Part shown: piece after piece, positions 13,064 through 24,050 of the stretch
Layout: each line of letters starts with the position of its first letter
Numbering within the stretch: the stretch's first letter is position 1
NCBI GenBank assembly: GCA_037951105.1
Contig: JBAMJV010001800.1
Location: 1-64,000 of the forward strand
Source: Echinarachnius parma
Taxonomy: Eukaryota; Echinodermata; Echinoidea; Clypeasteroida; Echinarachniidae
DNA: 64,000 nucleotides
Reading direction: 5' to 3'
Notes under the pieces: model-generated
Databases searched by the model: none
Told to the model about the DNA's origin: nothing
Seen by the model: only the letters and a program-made list of their open reading frames with translations
Program-made: the position numbers and the translations under genes

Positions 13064-13529
13064 GGGTGCGTTTATGCTCAACTTTTTGGGGCCAAAATCA
13101 GGCTTCTCAAACGCGTTTAGTTCAAAACGCTGTTGTGTCCCGACTCATTTCCTTATAATCGCCGTTTTGAAACGCTGATTCAAAACGCACAAAATTGTGC
13201 GTTTACGATCGGCGATTCTCCCAAATCAGGGTTTTTGGGGAAGCATAAACGCAACATCACGTATAGAGACGTTTAAATGACGTCATATAAACACCTTTCC
13301 GGTTCACGTACGTACACTCAATTCAAAAGCGCGCGCCCCAATTTGACCTGCCTTCTTGGGTCAAGTAGCCAGCGCATGCGCGGTGCATGTTTACGAAATC
13401 AGCTCGTTCTCAAACTGCAAAAAAGTTGAGCGTAAACAGTACCCCCGTAAACGGCGTTTTGAATCAGCGTTTTGGAAGAGCGTTTCAAAACGTTGATTCT
13501 GCCTTCGGAAGTTGAGCATAAACGCACCC
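13064..13529. mobile_element. PIF/Harbinger-like non-autonomous element (466 bp), TAA duplication
   Basis: Inverted ends GGGTGCGTTTATGCTCAACT are flanked by TAA (13061-13063, 13530-13532). The subterminal region has repeated CGTTTTGAAWC-type words on both sides. GGG ends plus a TWA 3-bp duplication fit PIF/Harbinger. No transposase. Confidence 0.88.
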
Positions 13530-14159
13530 TAACTGTACAAAATATGTCTATCATACAAGAGATGTAGGTTTGTAGGACACTTCTAAAGTTCACAGAGTAC
13601 AACTTCCATACATGTACATAGAAATTCTGAATTTATTTTCTTTTGTCGGCCGGCCATATCCTGTGACCGGTATACATGTACATATTGATTGTCAAGCTGA
13701 CTAACTATTGAAATATTTGTGGGGGATTTAATTCCGATGAACTTGTTTTGATGAATTTAAAAATAGGAAACACCTACTCATTGTACTCCTAGAATATATC
13801 TTATCATGATTGATTACTTTGCAAATAAATTTGGTAATGTGTTTTTTTTTCTTTGAAAGACTAATTACACATGTACAGTGCAAATATTTTCTCACGAAGT
13901 ACACTGCAAATGATGTCATGAATTGCAGTGCAAATATATTTTTGTATGAATTTCCCTGCACATATTTTCATGAATGACACTATAGATGTTTTTGTGAATT
14001 ACAATACAAATATTGTTTACCTAAGAACTTAAATGGAGAAAGAGTTGCCTCTCATTAACCACTTGCTATACAGCAACTTACATACAACGTCTAGATGAGG
14101 ATTTCAGCCAATCTTGTAGGGAACAGGTTAAAAGTTTTATTGTTGGAGAAAGATCAAAG

Positions 14160-14425
14160 ATTGTAAGCAAATTTGGTTGAGAACGTGAGTGTGATACGTC
14201 GTCATGTTTCTGCGGATGTGTGTAGGCCTTTAGGGGTTTATCTTTAAACCAAAACCCATTGCTCCTCCTGGAAGCTTCGACATCTATTAACCCCTTGGTT
14301 GAGAACGTGAGTGTGATACATCATCATTTTTCTGCGGATGTGTGTAGGCCTTTAGGGTCTATCTTTATACCCAAACCCATTGCTCCTCCTGGAAGCTTCG
14401 ACATCTACAATGTATAAACCCCTTT
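14160..14425. repeat. Two-copy tandem duplication, unit 123 bp
   Basis: TTGGTTGAGAACGTGAGTGT at about 14172 and 14295, followed in both by TTTCTGCGGATGTGTGTAGG and CATTGCTCCTCCTGGAAGC. Confidence 0.85.
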
Positions 14426-14494
14426 CCTACAGGAATCCGGTGGGCTATGTGCAAAGTCTATGGAGATTTCAGAATCTAGAAGGGAATGGGTTAA

Positions 14495-14892
14495 AGGGTA
14501 CCACCACCCAAAACTAATATTCTTATAAATGAAAGGTAACATCTTTAGTAGTCCATTCCACCAACAAGTTCAGAAAAAATGTAATTGGAAAACGCAACAC
14601 CATTCTAAAACATGCGTTCATAGATCTGCATACAAAGACTACCTTTTGTCTAGGGCAAACGCATTGTCCGGGATTCTATTGTCTCCAAGCGTACACATGA
14701 ATAGAATTGGCGCCCTCTCAGACGTTTGGCGCATAAGGAACCATGAGGTTACGTTGGTTCCGTAAGTGGTGGTAATTAATTGTATTGTTTATGAATTACA
14801 CAACCCTTTGCAAAGTGTTGAGCATCTATTTAATATCACACAACGGTACCAAATCATATAGTTATGCATTGTTCTTTGGCTGGTGGTCCCCT
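14495..14892. mobile_element. TTAA-flanked element, AGGGTACCACCACCC family, copy 1
   Basis: TTAA at 14491-14494 and 14893-14896. The ends are AGGGTACCACCACCCAAAA and CTGGTGGTCCCCT. The interior (AATGAAAGGTAACATCTTTA, CGTAAGTGGTGGTAATTAAT) is shared with 43153-43572 and 52755-53114. The 78-residue frame inside is not conserved between copies. Confidence 0.9.
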
Positions 14893-15189
14893 TTAAACTG
14901 GATGGAAGTGTCTAGCTTGGAGGCAAGTCATGCATTATAAAAATCATGTGGCTTTCGTGGCACATGACTGTGACTGTTAGTAATATCCCATCTTGTGCCG
15001 CAAAAACCCCGCACATCCCACATTTTTACTGTGCAAAAGTGTGCTTTTGTGTACTTTCATCAATGTACAGGTTCTTATTTATGTGCATGAGTTTGATGAG
15101 TGCGATGGTTTGATTTTATGAGGCAATTTTTTTTGGTGAACTTTGTTTTAAAATGTTATTCTGTAAATGATGTGCAAGGCACATTATGC

Positions 15190-15312
15190 GCAAGGCACAT
15201 TATGCGCGTTTCAACCAATCAGATTTGCGAATTTTGAACACATGATCTGACTTACATTTAATTGTAACTTACAATTGATTGTATATATATATCTCTTTCT
15301 GCAACGGGGCCT
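15190..15312. mobile_element. Partial second copy of the GGGCCCTGTTGCA foldback
   Basis: CAACCAATCAGATTTGCG, TTGTAACTTACAATTGATTG and TTCTGCAACGGGGCC follow the order of 18586-18727 in reverse. A CAAGGCACATTATGCG duplication adjoins its left side. Confidence 0.65.
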
Positions 15313-15403
15313 TTATGTAGACACAGTTTGATCTGAATGATAAATTTGATAATTTGATAATTTCTAACTTTTATTGTTCTCTTTATTTTCTTTATTTGCG
15401 CAG

Positions 15404-15479
15404 GACTGATAACCTCAGAACCAATATGGACATAAGGACACGTAGTTCGGCCAGTTGATTCTGGAATAACAACCTGGAT
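15404..15479 (+). repeat. First partial copy of the putative non-coding exon
   Basis: The sequence after tttatttgcgcag is nearly identical to the start of 15812-15932 for about 75 bp, through GGAATAACAACC, then diverges. There is no clear donor at its end. The AT-rich sequence before it is also related to that before the other two copies, so the duplicated unit included the acceptor and pyrimidine tract. Confidence 0.7.
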
Positions 15480-15578
15480 AAATTATTTAAGAATTTAATA
15501 TATGACATATTCTGATTTGGTTCCTAAATTTGGTTTGATTCTAACTTTATTTTCAATCTTTTGTCATTGTTTATGCAG

Positions 15579-15660
15579 GACTGATAACCTCAGAACCAAT
15601 ATGGACATTATAAGGACCCGCAGCTTGGTCATTTAATTCTGGAATAACAACTGGGACAGA
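15579..15660 (+). repeat. Second partial copy of the putative non-coding exon
   Basis: It starts after tttatgcag and matches the other copies, with a small insertion after GGACAT and several substitutions (GACCCGCAGCTTGGTC against GACACGTAGTTCGGCC). Homology runs slightly further than in the first copy (GGGACAG) and then fades. No donor is visible. Spacing from the first copy is 175 bp and to the third is 233 bp. Confidence 0.7.
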
Positions 15661-15811
15661 TCATAAACGACTTTCATCATTATAGTTCAAACTTGTGAAT
15701 GTTTGGCTTCCTAATGCTATTTTTAAAGCTAAGTACTGTAGATTAGTTGATTAATAATCATATATTTCTGACTTTGAATTTGTTCTTTTGTGCTTTTTTC
15801 TGCTTATGCAG

Positions 15812-15932
15812 GACTGATAGCCTCAGAACCAATATGGACATAAGGACACGTAGTTCGGCCAGTTGATTCTGGAATAACAACCAAGGGACAGAATCCAGAC
15901 CTTTGGAACTTTTTATCAGGAGGGCAGAAAAG
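15812..15932 (+). other. Putative non-coding (5' UTR) exon, third and most complete copy
   Basis: A 121-nt block is bounded by a long pyrimidine tract with tgcttatgcag (ending 15811) and a donor-like GTGAGT at 15933. It contains a short upstream-type ORF (MDIRTRSSAS, stop) and no long frame, so it is most likely 5' UTR if it is an exon. Its start is repeated at 15404 and 15579, each time behind an acceptor-like site, but only this copy ends in a clear donor. Assigning it to the MICAL gene is inference from strand, position and splice signals; it could belong to another transcript. Confidence 0.4.
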
Positions 15933-15956
15933 GTGAGTGCAGATTGTTTTGATTGA

Positions 15957-16540
15957 AAATTGAAACTTATATTGCTAAATTCCGTATTCTGCTCTTTGGA
16001 TTACACACTATAAACAATGTATTGTGTGATGTTACGACGACGACGTCACAGTTGAAACTAAACATTGCACAGTATGTGTCGCACAATGATGGTTCCTCTA
16101 CCAAAATCTACTGTGAGAGTCAATATAGGGCCTACATTTTTTAGCCTTAAAAAGGTTTTAATTTTCTGAAAAACTTATATGGCCGGCCAAACTCGGTGTT
16201 CTGCTCTTTGATCGCACACTGTAAACAATGTAGAGTGTGACGTGATGACGTCACGGTTGAAACTAACATTGCACAGTATGTGTCGCACAATGATGGTTCC
16301 TCTACCAAATTCTACTGTGAGAGTCAATATAGGGCCTACATTTTTTAGCCTTAAAAATGTTTTAATTTTCTGAAAAACTTATATGGCCTGCCAAACTCGG
16401 TGTTCTGCTGTTTGGATCGCACACTGTAAACAATGTAGAGTGTGACGTTATGACATCACAGTTGAAACAGTTGAAACATTGCGCAGTATGCGTCGCACAA
16501 CGATGGTCCTCTACTGTAAAATCTAGTACGGTGAAAACAA
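15957..16540 (+). repeat. Three tandem copies (about 205-211 bp) carrying CRE-like sites
   Basis: Each unit contains CACACTRTAAACAATGTA, a GTGACGT...GACGTCAC segment, and CACAATGATGGTTCCTCTAC. A perfect CRE (TGACGTCA) is at 16246-16253; copy 1 has CGACGTCA and copy 3 TGACATCA. The array starts about 25 bp after the putative non-coding exon's donor. A regulatory role is inference. Confidence 0.6.
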
Positions 16541-16544
16541 ATTT

Positions 16545-18585
16545 ATGTAATTGTAGTACATAGTACATCTTGGTGCCATGGAAATCTGTTTTTTTCTCTT
16601 TAGAATTAGATTATCCACAAAAATTGCCACCTTTAGCCACAAGCATTTCACTTCTGTACAGGAGGACTGTTTCCAATGAAAACAATCATTTAGTGCGTGT
16701 CTGCATGCAGAGACTGTGGAGCATTTATTGTGCAATTCGGAGAGAAAAAAATCCCAACTAGAATTCACTAGAACTAGACGAATCTGGATTGTAATATGGT
16801 AATGACAGCGTACTGACTGTGTTTAATAGCCATTCAGAATATTGACTGTGTAAAATACAGCACTGGTATATTGATAGTGATATAGTAGTACATTATTATT
16901 TACGTTATTATAGAGTGTTTCTTAATAAACTTGTCAGATTTTGTAACCCTTTTTGCGCAACCACTTCCATGGATGTTCTATTAACCTGTTTGATTTTGGT
17001 ATGAACTATAAAATGTATTCCCCAAAGACCCCCCCCCCCCCCCCCTGAGTATTTTTGGTCCTTTATTGGTAATAAGAGTTTAGATTCACATTATGACAAA
17101 CTTGAACAATGCTGTTAATACTTGCTAGAGTACTTTTGGTCCTTTACTGGTAAATAAGAGTTTAGATTCACATTATGACGAACTTGAACAATGTTGTAAA
17201 TATTTTGATGAATAGCGCTAAATATTTTAGGACAGCATTTCGTGCCAGACGTTGTAAATATTTTGATGAATGGCATTAACAAGTTTTTTAGGACAAATAT
17301 TGATGCCAGACTGCCTGTCAAAAGTTGAAGAACCCTTTGTGTCCTTTTCTTTGTAACAGCCATTCAGTTAGGTTAGATTGAGGTCATCAATTATTTTTGT
17401 GGTGAAATGTTTTTCAAATTTGTTTTTTTTTATCTAGCTTTGATCTGTGATCATGTGAGGAAAGAAATCCGCCCACAATATATTGCATCCTTTTGTTATC
17501 TAGATCAGATGATAATTTGAGCTAAAAATATTATGCTGAATCTTACACGGTACGTGTGCATCCGCATCAAGAGTATACAACACAAAGTTGAACTCAAACC
17601 ATGAGACATGATTGCACAAATCCATTCTCTCTTTTATGTTCTGTTTTATGTTGTTTTGCTCTTTCTTTTTTAAATCAATAATTATTGTTCTTTTTTAAAA
17701 TCAATAATTATTGTTCTTTTTTAAAATCAATCATTTTGTTTCATATCATCTATTGTCCTTCATTTAGATTTGGTTGTTTTGTTTTCTAATCATTTGATTG
17801 CTTTATAAGATGGTCTTTGTATTCATGATACTGTATCCTTTTTGTATTGTTGATTTATTGTTTGTTCCATTTCTTTTTTCCATGATTGCATTTTTCTAAT
17901 TGTATACAAATTTTGTTAGTTACATGTATGTTTGTATTCATTGATTTCTGTTTATTCATTAATGTTGGTGGTCTTTAGTAGGCAGGTTGGCTGTTATAGA
18001 CAAGTAGGTGCCCACTATAAGACGGTTTGACTTACTAACAAATTCTGACAAGTCATTCCCAGGTCTGCTCGTCTGTTTCTGAGCTATAAATGTATAGATC
18101 ACCTCTTGTGAAAGATTGATCCATTCAGCTCAATTATGGGATTAGGGAGATAATCCTCAAGCCAGCGAATGACTTTAATCCACTGTAATCCACCTTCATC
18201 CATGTATGCATGACAGGAGGCATTGGTATTGGATTTATAATTTTATTTTTAAGCACATGGGTCAGTTTTGTTGAGGCTTCCTAAAATAATCCTATTTATT
18301 TATTTTACTTGCAATAAAGTGAATAAACCAACATTTATGTCAAGGTGAAAGATAAGTGATAAGGAATATGATTGCCCCTCATTCAATTTTTGCCAATTCA
18401 CTTTGTAAAATGTTGATGATTTAATTTTCAAAAGGCCTCAACTTATAGGGCTTGGGTCAGTCTCATTGGAAATATCCTGTCATATTCTTGTTGCACTTGT
18501 ATGTTTATGAAATGCAAAAATATTAAAAACAACAAACAGTCAACATGTAAGCTAGTGACCACCTGCGTAAAGACTAAAGAGACCA
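16545..18585. other. AT-rich sequence without recognisable gene
   Basis: A C-run at 17030-17045, short duplications at 17035-17330, ATCAATAATTATTGTTCTTT repeats at 17675-17720 and a CAGTCAAACCTGT-family fragment near 17975-18035. No coding potential recognised. Confidence 0.5.
17035..17330. repeat. Short nested duplications
   Basis: TTTTGGTCCTTTATTGGTAA and GAGTTTAGATTCACATTATG occur twice, about 75 bp apart. A second duplication, TTGTAAATATTTTGATGAAT, occurs at about 17192 and 17251. Confidence 0.8.
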
Positions 18586-18727
18586 GGGCCCTGTTGCAGA
18601 ATTGTAAGTTAGGTCATGTGTTCTGAATGCGCCAATCTGATTGGTTGAAAAGCGCAAATTTTCTGATTTACAAGTACCGTAATTGTAACTGACAATCTAT
18701 TGTATCTTTTTTTTTGCAACAGGGCCC
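18586..18727. mobile_element. Small foldback element (142 bp), GGGCCCTGTTGCA ends
   Basis: Inverted GGGCCCTGTTGCA at both ends. The interior (AATCTGATTGGTTGAAAAGC, TGTAACTGACAATC) is shared, in reverse, with 15190-15312, a second copy with a decayed right end. Confidence 0.8.
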
Positions 18728-18929
18728 AGCTGTCTATGATAAACTTATACAACTGTTTATAACTTTAAACAAACTTCAAATTCTGTTTCCTATCATATCA
18801 GCAAAGTTATACATGAACATTTGTGTCCATACATTAAATTACACATTTTTAACAATATTGTTCAACTAAGTTGAAAAGGACAGAGCTCTATCCCTTAAAA
18901 AAAGTAGTTTTGTTTTGTTTAGCAGTTCA

Positions 18930-19260
18930 TACATGTAAGGTCGTTAACCCTTTTCACATTCAATTACAGTTTTAACATAACAGCTGCTGTCCCTTGCTTT
19001 ATCCTTACTAGGTCAACAAGAATTAGACCAAGTTGATAATGTTAATTATGCCTCTAGAAGAAGAAGCCTACTCGTCTCAGTTGCTGTCTAAAAAAATTAT
19101 ATGTTATCTGTTAAGTTGTCCGTAAGGTTGTTAACAGTTTTCACATCTAATTACACAACTTCTGTTCCTCGTGTCACTGGTCAAGAAGGAATTGACCGTG
19201 TTGTTAATTGTACCAATTAAGGAGCCCACTTGTCACACTGGCAGTCTAAACCACTTCCTG
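18930..19260. repeat. Two diverged tandem copies, unit about 185 bp
   Basis: GTAAGGTYGTTAAC, TTTTCACAT, GGTCAAGAAGGAATTGACC-like and CAGTYGCTGTCTAAA-like landmarks recur once each in both halves. Confidence 0.7.
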
Positions 19261-19452
19261 TATGAAGTCATTAATTATCACTCAAGGATAACTTTAGAGA
19301 TACCTGAATATACAACATGCTTGACACAAAGAAGGGAAGGGAATTGAATGGACTGTAGATCTATGGCTATTTTTGGCTAATTTGTAATTGATGTATCTGT
19401 CATCTTTTGATCTCTTTGTCTTATCTTTTGTCTGTTCTTGTGGTACAAAGGA

Positions 19453-20090
19453 TGTACAGTCAAACCTGTGCATATTGGCCACCTTTAGGAAACAAGAAAA
19501 GTGATCATTGTAGACAGGTTCAACAACATTGTTCCTTCAAACTCCAACATTTGTTATTTTTAAAGACTAAAGATATTAGGCTGTTTTCGCAAAATGCTAC
19601 GGAAGTGCTGAGTACGGGGGAAGCAGTCAGCTGTGACCGTACCCATAGTCTGGCTACGTCGCGAACTATTTGCAGTTTCGCAGTGAAGAATACGGGGAAC
19701 GTCTCCTTGTTCGAGTGAACAAGCGCGCTGATTGGCTGACCCATTGAAGTACTATTCTTCAATGGGCTGACCACGCCGCTCCGTACTCCCTCTACGCCCG
19801 ACGCTAATTCAGCCGACTACCGTAGTAGATTTCCACGGTACGGGGGTATTTTCGGACTGAGTGCGACCACCCGCTGAGATTAGCGTACTAGAATCCCTCC
19901 GTAGCATTTGCGAAAAGCCTCTAGTGACCACCTTAGGGACACAATAAGATGACAAATGTAGACTGGTGACCTCTTCATGTTTGTAGCTACAGATTCCATT
20001 TTGTTTTTCTCTGCAGGGGATCACTATTAGTGGCTAAGTAATCTCTAGCAGGTTGACTGACTTAGACAGGTGGCCACTAAGACAGGTTTA
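19453..20090. mobile_element. CAGTCAAACCTGT element split by a nested foldback (19578-19923)
   Basis: The outer element starts CAGTCAAACCTGTGCATATT and ends GGTGGCCACTAAGACAGG without the final bases. Inside lies a GC-rich foldback with ends AGGCTGTTTTCGCAAAATGC / AGGCTTTTCGCAAATGC and TACGGAGG-type subterminal words. Confidence 0.7.
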
Positions 20091-20754
20091 TGCTTTCTTT
20101 GTGGACAAATGGTGATGGAAGCTAGACCCCCAAATATTGAACTTGTAACTTGAATCTGACATGGGAGGGGAGAAAGAGGAATAGGGGAAGGGAAGGGTAA
20201 AATTAGGTGGGGGAAGAGGGGATGGGGAGGGGGGGGGGGGGGGTACTAAGAAGATGATAAAAAGAGAGGAGAAAGAGGATGGTAATGGTCAAATAACAGT
20301 CATTATTAATAACAATGATTGTAATTATGATTTAATTTGACAAGATATGAGTAGTACGGTTCTATAAGTATAAAGGGCTGGGGAAAAGTAGCTGGGGAAA
20401 AGTATCTTCAAGTTGATTATAAAGGAAAGAACATCTCAAGAAAATGTATACTTTATTCACTTCATGTACTTGTCAAAGTGTGCAGTGGCCAGTGGCTTAA
20501 CTTATTAAACGGTTTAACACTGTACAGTTACTTCACACCTTAGCTTGACAGTGTACCAATGAAGCAGGAAGTATCAAAGCCCTAAATGTGAATGTATTTT
20601 ATTTTAGCACCAGTTATTGCGTAACCTAATTAGCGCAAGACTGATTGCCATGTAGACAAATACAGCTGATGCCTTCAGCTATAAAATACACTGCACATCT
20701 CAGCACATGCTTTGGTATTAAATTACAATTTTGTCTATGTTCATCATGCCGAGC
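20091..20754. other. Purine/G-rich tract, no gene
   Basis: G-rich run at 20160-20280 including a 16-base G-run at 20228; remainder unremarkable. Confidence 0.5.
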
Positions 20755-21180
20755 AGCGAAAAAAATACACGGGGGCGGCAGGCGAATTCGCCCCCGAAAT
20801 GCCCAAAAGAGCCCCCGCAAAAAAAGTAGCCCCCCAAATTTGTTTTATTTATTTATTTATTATTTATTATTTGGGGGGGGGGGATTTTTTGGGGGGATTT
20901 TCTGTTTGGATCATGATCAAATGCTTATAAGATGATCACTTACAGCATTAGAGCTTAATAGTAGCCCCTGAAATTCGAAAAAAGAGCCCAGAAATTTGTA
21001 GCCCCCGAGATGATAAAAGTAGCCCCCGAAAGTTGGAAAAGTAGCCCCCAAAAAGGAGCCCCCGAAATAAAAATATTAAATTTTTTTGCTGATGCCGAGA
21101 AATAATTACACAGGGGTTCAGAGTGATTTAGCTCCTGAAATGCCCAAAAGAGCCCCCCCCCCCAAAAAAAAACAAAAACA
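20755..21180. repeat. GCCCCCGAAA repeat family copy (uninterrupted reference)
   Basis: ATACACGGGGGCGGCAGGCG through ATGCCCAAAAGAGCCCCC, then CATTAGAGCTTAATAGTAGC and repeated TAGCCCCCGA, ending in GCTGATGCCGAGAAATAAT and a second ATGCCCAAAAGAGCCCCC. It holds the TTAA site that is occupied at 31414. Confidence 0.85.
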
Positions 21181-21909
21181 AAAAACAAAAAAACAAAAAC
21201 AAAAATAAAATCATCAAAGAACCCCTGTGAACTTTATATGTACAGAGTCCATTGATGCAAAACTGAAACAAATTAAGAGTGCCATTTGCATACTGAAATG
21301 GTTGAAATTTAGACCCCCCTCCCCCTGAAAATAAAATTGTAATTGCTTATCTTTAGCTTTGGTAGTACATTTTAGGTCCATGGTCATGTACATGTTCATA
21401 ATGATGATGATCGTAGGGACTTTGTGTCGGGGTGCAACTGATGTATACTTGCAATTTACAGTTTATAATTTAAAATTTACAATTTATAATTTACAATTTA
21501 TAATTTAAAATCCAAAGATTTGTCAAAGTTTGCATGTCTCAAAAACTGCAACACAGTCTATAGACTATAGTTGTCAGATTCTGAACTACTTTTTGGCAAC
21601 TCTATTGTGCACGAGACTTCAATAGTTCAGGGTTCATGTTTGTATTACTGCTGTTCAGACCTATGTTGTTTGGTTTGGCTTTCTGGAGAGTATCCATATA
21701 AGGATAGAGTTTGAAAAACAAACAAAACTTAAAAACCTTTTCACATAGAGAATTTGCTTCTAAAAATGTTAAAACAATATTTACAGCAGTTTGTAAAGTT
21801 AATTTAATACAAATTATGGGATGCATTTTAATGACTTGGTCTAAAAACAAACATACATTTGTTTGTACTCATGAGAAACTGATTTACCAACTTTTGACCA
21901 CTTGACCGC

Positions 21910-22430
21910 TTGTAAATCATTTCAATGAATTTTGATCTGAAATGGATTTTCAGAGTATCCAAATAAGGACTTGGTCTGCAATTACCAAACAAAATTTTGG
22001 CCAGTAATTGTCATGTTGAGCTTCCTAGGTAGTCAAGTAATAATAATAATAATAATATATTCGATTTATATAGCGCCTAATATAAAATTATCTCTAGGCG
22101 CTTTACAAAATTATACAGAATAAACTTAATACATATTAAATTGCTTCAATTTACAATAGTTATCTTATTCTAAAATTAAATAACAATTTACAAAGTAGAT
22201 AAAGAAACTAATATCACCAACTTTATTCGGATTTTTACATGTCAACATTTTGACCAATTATTGACCACTTCCAAACAATTAAGTTAAACTTTTGATCTGA
22301 AATGGGTTCTAAGATTATCCAAATAAGGACTTGGTCTACAAACCAAACCAAATTTAGGCCAGTATTGAAGTGTATTTGTCACGCTGAGCTTCCTAGGTAG
22401 TCAAGTAGATAAAGAATCTGATATCACCAA
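21910..22430. repeat. Duplicated unit split by a TATATAGCGCC repeat
   Basis: TGATCTGAAATGG, TATCCAAATAAGGACTTGGT and GAGCTTCCTAGGTAGTCAAG occur at about 21930-22035 and 22280-22407. Between them, (AAT)n plus TTTATATAGCGCCTAATA and TAGGCGCTTTACAA at 22038-22110 resembles the 3' tail of widespread marine-animal SINE/LINE families, here in reverse orientation. Confidence 0.75.
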
Positions 22431-22666
22431 CTTTATTTGGGTTTTGCTTTGGAATTCCAAGTAAACAGTGAGTGGAAGCTCTGTGTAGCTTTGTAGATCT
22501 GGAAAATTGGTCAACAAAATGGTTTATTTGAAGTTGGGAACTTTCTTTCAGAAACACGAAGAACAAACAAAACTATCTTTCTTTGTCTTTGCTTTGTAGA
22601 CTGTTGTTTAACATTGTAGCACAAATTAATTCTATTTGTGATTAAAAAAGAGCAAAGAAAATGGGA

Positions 22667-22745
22667 TTCCAACAGGATTCGAACCCGAGACTTCCGGATT
22701 GCTAGACCGGTGCTCTTACCGACTAAGCTATAGAAAACCCTAGTA
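22667..22745 (-). other. tRNA-like sequence, left arm
   Basis: Reverse-strand counterpart of 22893-22965, with the A box changed by one base (TAGCTTAGTCGG) and 8 extra bases after the B box. Confidence 0.7.
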
Positions 22746-22892
22746 TTAGTAAGGCGTTCGTCCCTGAAACCCCTTAATTTTCGGTGATCCCTCACATATA
22801 TCCCCAAGTTGATTTCTATCCTTCAGGTTTATGTCAGGTTTATCATAGCTTCTGACCACACGAGCACACGAGCAACGAACGCCGTACTAGGG

Positions 22893-22965
22893 TTTTCTAT
22901 AGCTCAGTCGGTAAGAGCACCGGTCTAGCAATCCGGAGGTCTCGGGTTCGAATCCCATTTTCTTT
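22893..22965 (+). other. tRNA-like sequence, right arm (possible AGC anticodon)
   Basis: A box TAGCTCAGTCGG (22900-22911) and B box GGTTCGAATCC (22945-22955). The anticodon region CCGGTCTAGCAATCCGG would place AGC (alanine) in the loop. Outer acceptor sequences (GGTTTTCTA against TTTTCTTTG) do not pair and the T stem has mismatches, so it is probably a tRNA-derived SINE head or tRNA pseudogene. Confidence 0.7.
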
Positions 22966-23218
22966 GCTCTTTTTTAATCGCATTATATATTTCTGGTCAG
23001 TTTCTTTATATTTTTAAATTACAAATTAATTCTGACAAATTTGAACTTAGACTTTATCTGTAGACTAGTGTACATGTAGCCCCCTGACAAATGATGACAA
23101 CTTTATAATTAGACTTTACAGGGAACTTTTGTATCTTTAGAACCGGGCAGATCAAACAGGAAGTAGAAAACAAAAAATAATGTTTCATTGTCTTTGCTGG
23201 TACTTGGTAGACTGTTAA

Positions 23219-24046
23219 AGGCCAAGTTGAGTTTTGGTAATTTCCAAAGTGCCCCCCCAACATCGATTGTAACGGATTTGGTTGATTTCAATTCCATATG
23301 AAAGATCATCGAAAAAAACATGGGAAATAATAATAATTTCCATTCAAATGCTCTAATTGTTGTGAAATTTGCTTTCAAAATATCATATAAAAGTGGTTGA
23401 CGCCCGGGTATCACTTTTTAGAACCGCTAGTGCGAGGCACTAGCGTTCTATGTTCTCCTAATAAAAGACTGAAACCAAATATTTGTGTGCACGCTAATTG
23501 TGCTAAAACTATACATATGATACGGTACTTACCAGCAATTTACTCTCCAATATGTGATCCAACTACCGGGTGGATTAAGATTATGATTTTTCCTTCCATT
23601 CCGCAAAAAATCAGTGATATATGCGCCTCATGGACCAGTCTCTCCGTGTGTTAGCGCGACTGTGAACGAAAGGCGAACGAATGCGAATGGGGCTTGCGAG
23701 TTGCGTCAACGGCAGTGTTGGAGTCATACTTCTATGGTTGCGATACATAATATACACGTACTACTGTATAGTATTACCGCACACAGTGACTGCACTACAG
23801 TCCCGTATTACCGCACACTGCACTTTACAGTCCCGTATTAGGACCTACAACGCTAGTGCTTCGCGCCGAGTTAATTTGACACTTCGAGTTGTAACGGCTC
23901 TTTTTGAATGATAACAGGGGTTTTACTTTGTCGTTTGTAATTGTGTATACTTTTCGAGCATGGTGAAGTTATAACTATTAGTTTGTATCGTAATCGTGCA
24001 GGTTTTGGTTACTAAAGTTAAGTTTGACCAATACTCAACTATCCCT
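23219..24046. mobile_element. TTAA-flanked element (828 bp), AGTTGAG family, copy 1
   Basis: TTAA at 23215-23218 and 24047-24050. Imperfect inverted ends AGGCCAAGTTGAGTTTTGGT / AGGGATAGTTGAGTATTGGT. The interior includes the hairpin CGCTAGTGCGAGGCACTAGC and a short internal duplication (CAGTCCCGTATTACCGCACA). Almost identical to 28664-29492. The open frames inside are shared by both copies because the DNA is, not from visible coding constraint. Confidence 0.92.
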
Positions 24047-24050
24047 TTAA

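Larger units (their letters stand above)
13533..15403. other. No further gene between elements
   Basis: Apart from the repeat at 14160, the TTAA element at 14495 and the foldback at 15190, nothing is recognisable. TGAATTACARTRCAAATAT words repeat weakly at 13880-14010. Confidence 0.5.
22638..22982. mobile_element. Foldback element whose two arms each contain a tRNA-like sequence
   Basis: Arms of about 115-130 bp in opposite orientation (22638-22767 and 22871-22982) are nearly identical except for an extra CCAACAGG in the left arm. Each begins with GATTAAAAAAGAGCAAAG and holds a complete tRNA-like core. A spacer of about 100 bp separates them. Confidence 0.88.

Noticed and set aside
22893..22965. 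Functional tRNA-Ala gene
   Set aside because: A and B boxes are good, but acceptor stem strands do not pair and the T stem has mismatches; treated as tRNA-derived repeat.
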